A DNA stretch of 64,000 nt from JABDIY01 sp963751955 (GCA_963751955.1 CAVVWM010000008.1:124001-188000), one strand, 5' to 3'. Counted from the first letter of the stretch, positions 50,122 to 59,416 are shown. Notes: generated by a model not told the origin, from the sequence alone. Program-made: numbers and translations.

Positions 50122-50283
50122 ACCTTCGACATCTTCGAAGGCACCGAGCAGATCCAGTAGCTGGTCGTCGCCCGTGCCATCTCAGGAATGCGGATCGAGT
50201 AGACAACACCAGTTCAAAGCATCAAACGGGAGGTGGTCAGACCACCGCCCGTTTCGCGTCCCCTGGTCAAATCTGTCCCTAGT
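50122..50283 (+). repeat. att-like repeat, copy 6 (most decayed; right border of the island)
   Basis: The acd 3' end is recognisable from CTTCGACATCTTCGAAGGC: FDIFEGTEQIQ, then an in-frame stop, then LVVARAISGMRIE and the native stop; hairpin (50225-50253) and one TCTGTCCCTAG. No left arm. It has the most changes of all copies, as expected for the oldest junction. Confidence 0.85.
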
Positions 50284-50380
50284 AGTCGCTTCCAAGCTAG
50301 GTCCACTTCCATCGCACTTCCGTCGGTCTGCTCAAGATCTGAAGGAGCGACCGCAGGATCAGAACTCGGTGCCGTGTACG

Positions 50381-50941
50381 TCAGGCAGATTGGAGTACGA
50401 ACACCTGGATTTCGCGGTGGTTGGCCCGAGTCCGGCACTTCTCGTAGCCGTCGTAGAAAGCAGATCCCGCTTCGAAGGTCCGTTCGGTCTCGTCGGCGGT
50501 CGCGAGACGTGCGCTCACGGCCACCTCCTTGGACCGATAGCCCACCATGGCTTCAGGATTGGAGCGAAGGTTGTAGACCCACCCGGGTGTTGACTTCTGT
50601 CCGAAGTTCGAGCCGATCACGGCCATGTCATCGCCCAGCGGGATTCCGACAAGGGGCATGGCGCGTTGCTGCCCGCTCTTTGCGCCGGTGGTCGTGAGCA
50701 TGATCACGGGCAGCCCGGCCATCAGACCGGGCACGGTCATCAGACCGGGCACGGTCAGCCGACCTTTGGTGGCCTTGTACAGACTCTTGTCCAATGGGTA
50801 GAGCGTGCGCTGAAACAACCATGCTCCGGGGCGACTGGATGCGATGCGCTGTGTGACCTTTTGGATCGCATTGGCCGACACCGGCTCGTAGTCGAGTTCC
50901 TTCAAGACACCCAGTGCCGACACTCTCTCTCTGTGGTTCAT
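50381..50941 (-). CDS. Deazaflavin (F420)-dependent nitroreductase family protein
   Basis: 186 residues. LTTTGAKSGQQRAMPLVGIP and GDDMAVIGSNFGQKSTPGWV followed by YNLRSNPEAMVGYRS are the Ddn/F420-binding split-barrel signature. The family uses reduced F420 to reduce quinones or nitro compounds in actinobacteria. An 18-bp in-frame duplication (50720-50755) repeats TVPGLM. It is the first clearly chromosomal gene beyond the right att-like copy. The 200 bp up to the next gene hold nothing I recognise. Confidence 0.9.
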   Translation of the reverse strand: MNHRERVSALGVLKELDYEPVSANAIQKVTQRIASSRPGAWLFQRTLYPLDKSLYKATKGRLTVPGLMTVPGLMAGLPVIMLTTTGAKSGQQRAMPLVGIPLGDDMAVIGSNFGQKSTPGWVYNLRSNPEAMVGYRSKEVAVSARLATADETERTFEAGSAFYDGYEKCRTRANHREIQVFVLQSA

Positions 50942-51143
50942 TCGCTTCGCTCAACCTAGGTGCGTCCTCAGGTCGATGCAATCGTTGGGTGACACTCGTC
51001 GTCGAGAAACCGGTCTTGGACTTGGCGCCCACGGCGCTGGCGGCTTGCCTCGATAATCCGTCCCTCGTTCTGTCGTTGGAACCTGGCCGAACGGGATCTG
51101 GTGGGCACAACGGACGCCAGTCGGTGGTTCACCTCCGGCCGGA

Positions 51144-52223
51144 TCAGCCCACTCGAGCTGCCAGGACACTGCGATAGACCGACACGTACTGGTCGACCAT
51201 CGTGGACACTTTGAACCGTTTCGCGGTGTCGGTCCGGATCGCGCTGCGGTCGAGGCTGCCGGCGAGTACGACGGCGCGTGTCGCCCCGTCGAGCCCATCG
51301 ACCAGGAATCCCGTCGCCTCGTGGTCGATCAGCTCGCCCATCGATCCTCGGTCGTAAGCGATCACCGGAGTGCCGCACGCCATGGCTTCGACGACGCTGA
51401 AGCCGAAGGGCTCGTCGAAGTCGATCAGATGGAGCAGAGCGTGTGCGCCGCCCAAAACTTCGGAGCGATCGGTTGCGTCAACCGCACCGAGGTAGCGGAC
51501 TGTCTCGCCGTCGACGTGGGGAGCGATCTCGTTGCGGAAGTAGACCTCGTCTTGAATGATGCCGGCGATATCGAGGCGTCGGCCGGCTCGCCTGGCGACT
51601 TCGATTGCATGGGCGGTGCCTTTGTCCGGGTGGATCCGGCCGAAGAAGAGCAGGTGGTCCCCGGGGTCGGGGTGAATGTGAAAGGAATCGACATCGATGC
51701 CGTGGTGAATCGTCGCTGAGTAGTGAAGCGCGGGGTGGCGATCGGCATCGCTGATCGAAACGTAGGTGGTTGTCGAGTCGTAGCGCTTGTAGACGGGAAT
51801 GATCCGACTCGACGAGAAGCCGTGGATTGTCGTCACGATCGGCGTGCCGACCAGGCCGCTGTATGTGAGGGGAAGGAAGTCGAAGCCGTTGTGGATGATG
51901 TCGAAACTGCTGGCGTGTTCAAACACCTCGGCGATGTGCATGCACTCGGCGACCTTGGGGTCGATGTTCGGGTCCTCCGACCACCCGGTGGGCGCCGTGC
52001 CCCAGAGTGTCGCGGTGGTCAGGGAGTCCGCCGTTGCGAACAGCGTCACATCGTGACCGAGCTTCACCAGTCCCTCGGCCAGCAGGGAGGCGAACAGCTC
52101 CCACGGGCCGTAATGTCGGGGCGGCGTGCGCCAGGCGATCGGTGCCAGCACTGCGACCCGTAGTGGCGACCTGGCCTGGTGGGGGCCTTTTGAGGGAGGA
52201 ATAATCCCAGGGTATCGACGCAT
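51144..52223 (-). CDS. GT4-family glycosyltransferase
   Basis: 359 residues from the ATG at 52223; the frame is open to 52508, but that extra part overlaps the divergent gene. N-terminal RVAVLAPIAWRTPPRHYGPW and HDVTLFATADS, acceptor region IIHNGFDFLPL, central HHGIDVDSFHIH, LLFFGRIHPDKG, and the E-x7-E donor motif in EPFGFSVVEAMACGTPVIAY. The GT-B fold with these motifs is GT4. It transfers a sugar from a nucleotide donor. Divergent from a second glycosyltransferase; with the toroid protein and GH130-type gene it forms a mannose-type glycan locus by inference. Confidence 0.88.
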   Translation of the reverse strand: MRRYPGIIPPSKGPHQARSPLRVAVLAPIAWRTPPRHYGPWELFASLLAEGLVKLGHDVTLFATADSLTTATLWGTAPTGWSEDPNIDPKVAECMHIAEVFEHASSFDIIHNGFDFLPLTYSGLVGTPIVTTIHGFSSSRIIPVYKRYDSTTTYVSISDADRHPALHYSATIHHGIDVDSFHIHPDPGDHLLFFGRIHPDKGTAHAIEVARRAGRRLDIAGIIQDEVYFRNEIAPHVDGETVRYLGAVDATDRSEVLGGAHALLHLIDFDEPFGFSVVEAMACGTPVIAYDRGSMGELIDHEATGFLVDGLDGATRAVVLAGSLDRSAIRTDTAKRFKVSTMVDQYVSVYRSVLAARVG

Positions 52224-52356
52224 GGGTGTGATCTGTCCGACGTAGACTGGCGCCCAACTCTCTGAAGAGTGCGCCTCGCCCGAGCTGGACGGCCAATTTG
52301 GCTCCGTCGCCCCTCCGGCCAACGCCTCGACTGAGCCCAAACCCAGGATTTCCGTC

Positions 52357-53541
52357 GTGCCCAGCTCATCACCCATCCTCCCGCCGATCCTCACCGGCGG
52401 CGGCGCCGTTCGTTCGTTCGGCATCCTTTCCACATTTCCACCCACATCGTGTGGCATCGCAACATTCTCCGCAGCGCTGGCCACCGGTCTGATCGCCAAC
52501 GGAGGCACGGTCGACGTCGTTCGGACAGGCTCTGCTCCGGCCCTGGAGGATCCGTTGGTACTCGCCTCGCTCGACGACGGTTCGCCGAGTCAGCTCGCGA
52601 CAGCGATCGACACACTCAACGCAACCGACGTCGCCATCGTGCAACACGAGTACGGCATCTACAGCGGCGAAGACGGTGCTGCCGTCCTCGACGTTGTGGC
52701 TGGCCTCACCGTCCCGACAATGGTCGTCGCACACACGGTGGTCAGTCAGCCCAGCCCGAATCAGCGTTGGATCCTCGAGCAGGTGTGCGCTGCGGCCGAC
52801 GTTGTCGTGCTGATGACCGAGACCGCTCATACGAGGCTGCTTGACGGATTCGATGTCGACCCGTCGAAAACGGTTGTGATTCCCCACGGCGCAGCGACGC
52901 CGGCGGCGGTTCGGTCGAGCCACGACGATCGTCGTGCTGACCATGCGCCACGTGTGCTGACGTGGGGATTGCTCGGCCCCGGCAAAGGGATCGAGTGGGC
53001 CATCGATGCGATGGCCGAGCTTGCCGACATGCGTCCCCGCCCGCAGTACGTCATCGCAGGAGCCACCCATCCGAAGGTCCGCGAACACTCCGGCGAGTCA
53101 TACCGCCAGATGTTGTCGGACCGAGCCTCGAATTCTGCGGCGGCAACAAGTGTCTCCTTCGACGACACCTATCGCGATCTTGCTTCACTCACCGATCTCA
53201 TTCGTTCGGCAGACCTCGTGGTGCTGCCTTACGACTCCAAGGACCAGGTCACCTCAGGAGTGCTGGTAGACGCCGTCGCTGCCGGTCGCCCTGTGGTGTC
53301 CACAGCCTTCCCGCATGCAGTCGAGTTGCTCTCAAGCGGCGCCGGAATCGTTGTGCCCCAGCGCGACCCTGTTGCGTTGGCGGCTGCGATTCGCTCCGTG
53401 TTGACGAATCCGAGCCGCGCCGAGTCGATGGCGGCGGAGGCACGCCGGCTGGCACCGGAACTGTCGTGGACGGCCGTGGCGGGCCGGTACAACGAGCTTG
53501 CGGGTCGGTTGCTGGCCGAGCGTCCGACGGTCGCGCTATGA
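52357..53541 (+). CDS. GT-B glycosyltransferase (GT4-like)
   Basis: 394 residues from a GTG. SFGILSTFPPTSCGIATFSA is the typical N-terminal start of a GT4 subgroup, followed by VAIVQHEYGIYSGEDGAAV, VVIPHGA, VLTWGLLGPGKGIEWAIDAM (donor-binding) and LVVLPYDSKDQVTSGVLVDA with GRPVVSTAFPHAVELL. It overlaps the next gene by 4 bp. Probably mannosyl or glucosyl transfer; the sugar cannot be read from sequence. Confidence 0.88.
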   Translation: MPSSSPILPPILTGGGAVRSFGILSTFPPTSCGIATFSAALATGLIANGGTVDVVRTGSAPALEDPLVLASLDDGSPSQLATAIDTLNATDVAIVQHEYGIYSGEDGAAVLDVVAGLTVPTMVVAHTVVSQPSPNQRWILEQVCAAADVVVLMTETAHTRLLDGFDVDPSKTVVIPHGAATPAAVRSSHDDRRADHAPRVLTWGLLGPGKGIEWAIDAMAELADMRPRPQYVIAGATHPKVREHSGESYRQMLSDRASNSAAATSVSFDDTYRDLASLTDLIRSADLVVLPYDSKDQVTSGVLVDAVAAGRPVVSTAFPHAVELLSSGAGIVVPQRDPVALAAAIRSVLTNPSRAESMAAEARRLAPELSWTAVAGRYNELAGRLLAERPTVAL

Positions 53542-54545
53542 CGCTGCCCTCTTTCGACCACCTCTTGTCGATCAGCAACGACATCGGCACATTCGAACAT
53601 GCCGACCACACCAATGCCCGACACAGCCATGGGTATTGCACCGACGACGTTGCCAGGGTCTTGATCGTCGTGAGCCGTGAACCCAGTCCTGCCGACGCAG
53701 TGCGTGAGCTGGGCCGGACGTCGTTTCAGTTCGTGGCCGACGCACAAAGCCCAGACGGTCGAGTGAGAAACCGGCGAACCGCAAGCGGTGCATGGCACGG
53801 CGAACCAGGGGTTGACGACTGCTGGGGTCGCAGCGTCTGGGCCCTCGGGACCGCCGTTCGGCATGCGCCCGACGGCTCAACCCGACGGCGAGCGCTCGCC
53901 GCCTTCGACCGGGGGGTGAAGCGACGGTCGCCGTCGCCTCGATCGATGGCGTTCGCTTCCCTCGGAGCGGCCGAGGTACTCAGCGCCGACAGTCAACACG
54001 CTCGTGCCCTCGATCTTCTCCGCGACTCGGTCACCAGCATTGGTCCGGTGGCCACCGCCGCCGACTGGCCCTGGCCTGAGCCGCGCTTGGCCTACGCCAA
54101 CGCCGCACTGCCCGAAACACTGATCGCTGCCGGCCACTTTCTCGAGCGTCCCGACATCACCGACGACGGTCTCACCCTCCTGCGCTGGCTGCTCGACCGC
54201 GAGACGGTCGATGGGCACCTTTCACCCACACCGGTCGGTGGCGCCGGTCCAGGCGACCGCGCCCCATCATTCGACCAGCAGCCGATCGAGGTGGCAGCGA
54301 TGGCCGATGCATGCGTCCGAGCCGCCGCCGTGACCGGCGACGACTCGTGGCAACAGGGTATCGAAATGGCGATCCGGTGGTTTGAGGGTGACAACGACGC
54401 CGCGGCGTTGATGTGGGATCCCGAGACCGGTGGGGGCTACGACGGCCTGCACGCCAGAGGCGCCAACCTCAATCAAGGTGCGGAGTCAACGTTGGCGCTG
54501 ATCTCAACCCTTCAGCACGCTCGCCTGTTCTCCTCTGCGTCGTGA
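53538..54545 (+). CDS. Alpha/alpha-toroid protein linked to the glycosyltransferases
   Basis: 335 residues, helical and Ala-rich, with a conserved start LPSFDHLLSISNDIGTFEHA and HGYCTDDVARVLIV, then VDDCWGRSVWALGTAVRH, DWPWPEPRLAYANAALPETL and VAAMADACVRAAAVTG. The pattern is a six-barrel alpha toroid as in glycoside hydrolases and epimerases. I recall similar proteins beside GT4 and GH130 genes but know no established activity. Starts in the ATGA overlap with the glycosyltransferase stop, so they are co-translated. Confidence 0.75.
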   Translation: MTLPSFDHLLSISNDIGTFEHADHTNARHSHGYCTDDVARVLIVVSREPSPADAVRELGRTSFQFVADAQSPDGRVRNRRTASGAWHGEPGVDDCWGRSVWALGTAVRHAPDGSTRRRALAAFDRGVKRRSPSPRSMAFASLGAAEVLSADSQHARALDLLRDSVTSIGPVATAADWPWPEPRLAYANAALPETLIAAGHFLERPDITDDGLTLLRWLLDRETVDGHLSPTPVGGAGPGDRAPSFDQQPIEVAAMADACVRAAAVTGDDSWQQGIEMAIRWFEGDNDAAALMWDPETGGGYDGLHARGANLNQGAESTLALISTLQHARLFSSAS

Positions 54546-54554
54546 CGGGCAGAC

Positions 54555-56027
54555 CTAGGTCATCAATCGGGTGAGAACCTCGTCGAGCGCAACCGTCGCA
54601 ACGCTGGCGCCGACGTCGGCGAACCCATAGGGCAGCACGAGGTGGTCGTTGTGGATCATGCTCCCGCAGGAATACACCACGTTGGGTACATACCCTTCGC
54701 GCTCGCTGGTCGACGGAACCAGCAGTGGCTCAGCCAAATGGCCGATCACTCGACTTGGGTCATCGAGATCCAACAGCACGGCGCCGAGTGCATAGCGTCT
54801 GAATGCACCAACGCCGTGGGTGATGACGAGCCACCCCGCTTCGGTCTCCAGCGGCGAACCGCAGTTCCCCAGTTGTATGAGTTCCCACGGACGGTTCGGT
54901 TCCTGGATTAGCTCGGTCTCGCGCCAGATGCGAACGTCGGCGGATCTCATCAGGAAGTTGTTGACGTTGTCGTGCCGACCGAGGGCCACGAATTCGCCAC
55001 CGAGCTTCCTCGGGAAGAGTGCGATGCCCTTGTTCTGCGCACATTCGCCGCTCAGGGTGGCGATCCGAAACGAACTGAAATCGGAGGTCTCGATCAGCTG
55101 CGGCAGGATCTGATGGCCGTTGAACGCCGTGTACGTGGCGTAATACATCACGCGGCCATCGTCGTGCACGAAGCGCACCATCCGGGCGTCCTCCATCCCG
55201 TGGCTTTCGGTTGGTCCATGCGGGAAGATCACTCGCTCGGAGATGCGGCTCGATTGGGGGAACGAGATCCTGTAGTTCGACGATGCCAGCCAATGCAGGA
55301 TTTGCGTGGTCTGGGTGGAGAACACGCGATCGAGACCCTGTTCATCGAGTTGCCGAATCGCCACCTCGAGCTCCGGCATCGTGAAGGCTGAGTCGAGCTG
55401 ACTCAACACCATGTCTGCCACGTCGTTCTTGGCACCCAGCTCGGTCAGCTTGGTCGTGAAGAACTCTTTGTCGTAGATGGCGGCCACCCGATCACCGGTC
55501 TGGGCGAAGCGGCTCGGTTCTTCGAGCACGATCTTCATTTCGTCGTCGATGACACCCGACCGAAACTCGATGGAGGAGATGTGGCCTTCGCCGACAGCAC
55601 GCAGACTGATGATGAACCGAACCTTGCCGTCGTCGAGACCCGACTGATCTGGGGCTGCGACGATCGACGGGTTGCCCAGGGCGGCCCCCTCGATCGAGTA
55701 CTCGTGAGAGAAGTAGGCTCCGATCAGTCGCCGACGGTCCTCGGAGAGCGATGTGGGGTCATCCAACCGCTCAGCCACCAAGGCGAAGTTGCGTTCAAGC
55801 AATGCATCGAGGTCTTGATGTCTGTCGACGAAGTCTGCAACCGCCGACCGGAGCGTTTCGACAACATCGGTCTCAGGCATCGCGATGATTCGGCGCAGGA
55901 TGACGTCGATACGCGACGACCCGTCGGGGAAGCTTTCCTCACCCGGTAGGAAAGGGTTCATGATCACCCGGAGAGGGTCCGGCAGGAATCGCAGGTTCTC
56001 GTTGCGAACCACCGGGAGCACGCTCAT
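54555..56027 (-). CDS. GH130-type mannoside phosphorylase or hydrolase
   Basis: 490 residues. An N-terminal helical region (about 1-150) precedes the five-bladed propeller: PHGPTESHGMEDARMVRFVH, VMYYATYTAFNGHQILPQL, GIALFPRKLGGEFVALGRHD, NCGSPLETEAGWLVITHGVG, and VPNVVYSCGSMIHNDHLVLP. The ESxGMEDAR and YVPNVVYSCG-type motifs are GH130. The family phosphorolyses or hydrolyses beta-mannosides. Converges on the toroid gene with 9 bp between stops. Confidence 0.88.
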   Translation of the reverse strand: MSVLPVVRNENLRFLPDPLRVIMNPFLPGEESFPDGSSRIDVILRRIIAMPETDVVETLRSAVADFVDRHQDLDALLERNFALVAERLDDPTSLSEDRRRLIGAYFSHEYSIEGAALGNPSIVAAPDQSGLDDGKVRFIISLRAVGEGHISSIEFRSGVIDDEMKIVLEEPSRFAQTGDRVAAIYDKEFFTTKLTELGAKNDVADMVLSQLDSAFTMPELEVAIRQLDEQGLDRVFSTQTTQILHWLASSNYRISFPQSSRISERVIFPHGPTESHGMEDARMVRFVHDDGRVMYYATYTAFNGHQILPQLIETSDFSSFRIATLSGECAQNKGIALFPRKLGGEFVALGRHDNVNNFLMRSADVRIWRETELIQEPNRPWELIQLGNCGSPLETEAGWLVITHGVGAFRRYALGAVLLDLDDPSRVIGHLAEPLLVPSTSEREGYVPNVVYSCGSMIHNDHLVLPYGFADVGASVATVALDEVLTRLMT

Positions 56028-56324
56028 AGGAATATCCCGCTCGATCTAGTCAGTGCTGCCGTCGGACCGATGGCAAGACTCCGACAGTACCTGTCCGATG
56101 AGCAAGAGCGGTCGATTGTCGCTCGGGCGGCATCGGGAGGGCCCTGTTCGGCGAGAAGGGCAGCAACGTCGTCGTGTCAGGTCCTCTGCGCTCGAAGTCA
56201 CCCACGCCAAGTCGTTCTCGCAACAGCGCCGCTCACGTCAAATAGCCGCCTTTGTAGACGACGCCGAGGCGATCGGCTGCGTTGGTTTGGACCTGCCTTG
56301 GGTCAACCTGGCAAACTCCGCTAC
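56028..56324. other. Intergenic region between divergent genes
   Basis: No gene of its own; open frames here are Arg/Ser-rich. It should contain promoters for the GH130-type gene and for the PhyH gene, but I see no clear pair of boxes. Confidence 0.35.
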
Positions 56325-57188
56325 ATGATCTCACGCATCGGTCTGACACGTGGAGGAAACCTCGGGATCCGGCACGGGTCGGCACCGGGGGCGAGTTCCG
56401 AACTCGAGCGCAACGGCTTCGCGATGGTGCCGGCAGTCTTCTCACCCGACGAGGTCAGCGAACTCAGGACCGAGATGTCGGAACTGTTCGAGACGACACG
56501 TCCGGACGTACGCCTGTCGGGATCGACTGAGGAGGACTACGCCGACTTCCGCTATGAGGCCCTGAACCGATCGGCTGCCGCGCAACGTGCCGTCGCCCAC
56601 CCCGGCCTCCTCGAAGTCATCGAACCACTGCTCGGCGAGGACTGTCACGTCGTATCGAATACGGCGTGGCGGAACTCTCCCCAGCGTGAGAAAGCCCCCT
56701 TCGACGTAGGCAATCCGTGGCATGTGGACGCGGGCCCGCACATTCCGCGCCCCGAGGGGATCGAGTGGGACGAACGCATTCCCTATCCGATCTTCATGGT
56801 CGGCTGCCATATCCTCCTGGAGGATTGCCCGATCGAATCCGGTCCGACCGGGTTCCTTCCCCGCAGCCACATGTCAGGCCGGCTTCCACCGATGCCCGAC
56901 GAGACCGGAGCCATTTCCTACGATGGCAGCGGACCTGTTGCTCCGATCGGTGAGCGAGGTGACGTCGTGTTCTTCGTTTCCGACGTGTGGCATCGCCGCA
57001 TGCCGACTGGGCCCGCTGACACTGGGCGCTTCTTTCTCCAGGTCCAGTACGGCAGGCGCGACATCGCACAGCGGCTCCGCACGACCGATGTTGCGAATCA
57101 CCTGAGCCCCGACGCCGTCGCTCGCGCGGTGTCTCAACGCGAGCGCACTGTCGTGGGCCTTCATCCAGCGGGGTTCTATGACGGGTGA
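56325..57188 (+). CDS. Phytanoyl-CoA dioxygenase (PhyH) family Fe(II)/2-oxoglutarate oxygenase
   Basis: 287 residues. LERNGFAMVPAVFSPDEVSE opens the family fold; the iron ligands are His and Asp in NPWHVDAGPHIP and the distal His in VSDVWHRRMPTGP, with Arg of GRFFLQVQYGRR binding 2-oxoglutarate. FLPRSHMSG is also typical. Members hydroxylate diverse substrates. It overlaps the Gfo/Idh gene by 11 bp, so the two probably act on the same molecule. Confidence 0.9.
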   Translation: MISRIGLTRGGNLGIRHGSAPGASSELERNGFAMVPAVFSPDEVSELRTEMSELFETTRPDVRLSGSTEEDYADFRYEALNRSAAAQRAVAHPGLLEVIEPLLGEDCHVVSNTAWRNSPQREKAPFDVGNPWHVDAGPHIPRPEGIEWDERIPYPIFMVGCHILLEDCPIESGPTGFLPRSHMSGRLPPMPDETGAISYDGSGPVAPIGERGDVVFFVSDVWHRRMPTGPADTGRFFLQVQYGRRDIAQRLRTTDVANHLSPDAVARAVSQRERTVVGLHPAGFYDG

Positions 57189-58215
57189 GCGTCCGGCTCG
57201 CATCGCGGTCGTCGGGTCCGGGTGGCGTGCTGAGCACTTCTTTCGAATCGCCAGAGCGCTCCCTGATCGATTCGAACTTGTCGGTGTCGCCGTTCGCCGC
57301 GAAGCCGAGGTAGCCCGACTCGCCGAGAAAGGTATCGAGGCAGTCACCGAACTGGGTCGACTCGATGATTTCGAGCCCGACTTCGTTGTCGTCGCGACCC
57401 CTGCCGAGGCGAACGTCGACGTCTGCGAAGAGCTGGTTGCTAGCGGCCACTCCATTCTGCTCGAGACCCCTCCCGGTGTGAACGATCACGAACTCGACCG
57501 GATCTTGCTCTTGGAGAAGAACGGCGCCGACATTCAAGTGGCCGAGCAGTACCCGTTCCAGCCGTTGCTGGCGGCGCGACTCGCAGTGATCTCGTCGGGA
57601 CGGCTCGGCGACATCACGTCCGCTGACGTCTCCGTCGCCCACGGGTATCACGGCGTCGCCCTCATCCGCGCGGCCCTCGGGGTAGGCATCGACGAGTTCG
57701 AGGTCAGTGCCCACGAACATCACTCGCCGATCACCATCGGACCCGACCGAGCCGGACCTCCGACCAAAGATGGCGTCAAACCTTCGTTGCGAACCGTTGC
57801 CACGATCACATTCGACGATCGGGTCGGCATCCACGACTGGTCTGATGACCAGTACTTCTCGTGGATCCGTTCACTGCGGTTCGTCGTTCGGGGAACCCGT
57901 GGCGAGCTCGATGGTCACAAGGTGAGATACCTGCTCGACGACGGGACCCCCGTTCAGCAGACACTTCGACGATGGGACTCCGGCATCGAAGGAAACCTCG
58001 AGGGTCCCGGGCATCGCGGCTATCTGCTCGGTGACGAGTGGGTATATGAGAATCCTTTCCCCACGGCGCGGCTGACCGACGACGAGATCGCGATCGCTAC
58101 GGTGCTGCAACGCATGTCGGACCACGCCACCAAGGGATCGCCCGTGTACCCACTCGACCAGGCCGTACATGACACGAGGATCTCACTTGCAGTTACCCGT
58201 GCAGCGCTTGGCTGA
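57178..58215 (+). CDS. Gfo/Idh/MocA-like oxidoreductase
   Basis: 345 residues. RIAVVGSGWRAEHFFRIARA is the NAD(P) motif and VVVATPAEANVDVCEELVAS follows, but the usual EKP is LETPPG, so the catalytic Lys is absent. That change suggests altered chemistry or a non-redox role. The C-terminal sheet domain contains SPITIGPDRAGPPTKDGVKP. Translationally coupled to the PhyH gene and closed by a strong terminator. Confidence 0.85.
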   Translation: MTGERPARIAVVGSGWRAEHFFRIARALPDRFELVGVAVRREAEVARLAEKGIEAVTELGRLDDFEPDFVVVATPAEANVDVCEELVASGHSILLETPPGVNDHELDRILLLEKNGADIQVAEQYPFQPLLAARLAVISSGRLGDITSADVSVAHGYHGVALIRAALGVGIDEFEVSAHEHHSPITIGPDRAGPPTKDGVKPSLRTVATITFDDRVGIHDWSDDQYFSWIRSLRFVVRGTRGELDGHKVRYLLDDGTPVQQTLRRWDSGIEGNLEGPGHRGYLLGDEWVYENPFPTARLTDDEIAIATVLQRMSDHATKGSPVYPLDQAVHDTRISLAVTRAALG

Positions 58216-58260
58216 CATGGCCAGGGTGTGCGGTACGTTTCGCCGAAGTCCGTGACAACA

Positions 58261-58308
58261 AACTGGCGATTGATACGCCCATCACACGGGCGTGTTGATC
58301 GCCAGTTT
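58261..58308 (+). terminator. Long hairpin terminator
   Basis: AACTGGCGAT...TACGCCC - ATCACA - CGGGCGT...GATCGCCAGTT, nearly perfect over 20 bp, followed by TCTCG. Same design as the hairpin at 20146. Confidence 0.8.
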
Positions 58309-58478
58309 CTCGAACCGTCGTGGCGTGGCGCCAGGCCTCCACGGTGCCATCACCGGCTTCCTTCTTTCGTGTTTGTCGTCCCAGCGGCATAATCGCCGTG
58401 CTCGGTGAGCATGGCGTGCCAACGCCCTCCTAGTGGGAGTGCCGCCGCTGGGAGGCTGCATTCAGCGATGATGGGATC

Positions 58479-58753
58479 GTGCATATCCCGACAAAGCGGC
58501 GAGACCGAATCATCGTGATCGTCACGCTCGTCGCCTATGTGGCTATCGGATTCGTCCCGTATTCAGTTTCGGGTCTGATCGTGCCAACCGGAGCGGTTGC
58601 GGTACTGATGGTCTGTTGGTTTGCGGGCCTGGTACTCACCGCCCGGTTGGCAGCCGCTCGACCTCTGCTCGCACCGGTTGGGGTCGTTGCGGCAATCCTT
58701 TTTGGTACGCCTTCGTCACGTTGGGTTCACGTCTCTTCGGATGGACCGCCTGA
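58479..58753 (+). CDS. Small membrane protein, about 91 residues, with one-base deletion
   Basis: From the GTG at 58479: basic start HIPTKRRDR, then spans RIIVIVTLVAYVAIGFVPYS and VAVLMVCWFAGLVLTARLAA and a third at APVGVVAAILF. As written the frame runs on to 58991 across the opposite-strand gene. Restoring one T in the TTTTT run near 58700 gives WYAFVTLGSRLFGWTA and a stop at 58753, just before the carbonic anhydrase gene. Function unknown. Confidence 0.65.
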
Positions 58754-58772
58754 ACGGTGGGGGAGAGGACCG

Positions 58773-59354
58773 TCAGGTCCAGTGTTGGCCGTCGTGTATG
58801 GCGACGTGGCCGGTGCCGATGTCGTACACCCAGCCGTGGAGCGAGAGCGTTGCATCGCGGACCCGATCCGCCACCATCGGGTAGCTGCGCAGGTGCTCCA
58901 GTTGGAGTTCCACGTTGGCTCTGATGACATCGTTGAGGTCGTCAGTGCTGGACCTCACGGCGTCTCGGGAGTGCTCGATCCAACTTCTTAGATACCTGGT
59001 GCCTGTCAGACTGTCCGGGTTCAATGCGGCCTTCATCGCCCCGCAGTTCGAGTGCCCGCACACCACGATGTGGTCAACCTCCAGCGCACCCACTGCGAAC
59101 TCAATGGCTGATGCGACGCCATCGGGGTTGAGGTCCTGGGTTGTCGCCGCGGGCACGATATTGCCGGCGTTGCGGGCCACAAACAGCTCTCCGGGAAGCT
59201 GCTGAGTGAAGAACGTAGGGTCCACCCGGCTATCCGAACAGGTGATGAACATGACCTTGGGCGACTGCTGGCCGGCGAGGCCAGCGAACAGCTCGGCGTA
59301 CTGGGGGAACACGTCGGACTGGAAACGGTCCAGGCCCTTGAGAAGCTCGTCCAT
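58773..59354 (-). CDS. Beta-class carbonic anhydrase
   Basis: 193 residues from the ATG at 59354. Zinc ligands and active-site pair are in MFITCSDSRVDP (Cys, Asp, Arg) and VVCGHSNCGAMK (His, Cys); LFVARNAGNIVPAA and DGVASAIEFAVGALEVDHIV are also typical. It interconverts CO2 and bicarbonate in the cytosol. The frame is open upstream but without homology. Confidence 0.96.
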   Translation of the reverse strand: MDELLKGLDRFQSDVFPQYAELFAGLAGQQSPKVMFITCSDSRVDPTFFTQQLPGELFVARNAGNIVPAATTQDLNPDGVASAIEFAVGALEVDHIVVCGHSNCGAMKAALNPDSLTGTRYLRSWIEHSRDAVRSSTDDLNDVIRANVELQLEHLRSYPMVADRVRDATLSLHGWVYDIGTGHVAIHDGQHWT

Positions 59355-59416
59355 GATGAGATCAAACCGTAGCCGCTCGGCCCAACGAGTTTTCGAGCCG
59401 CACGTGGCGATGTAGC

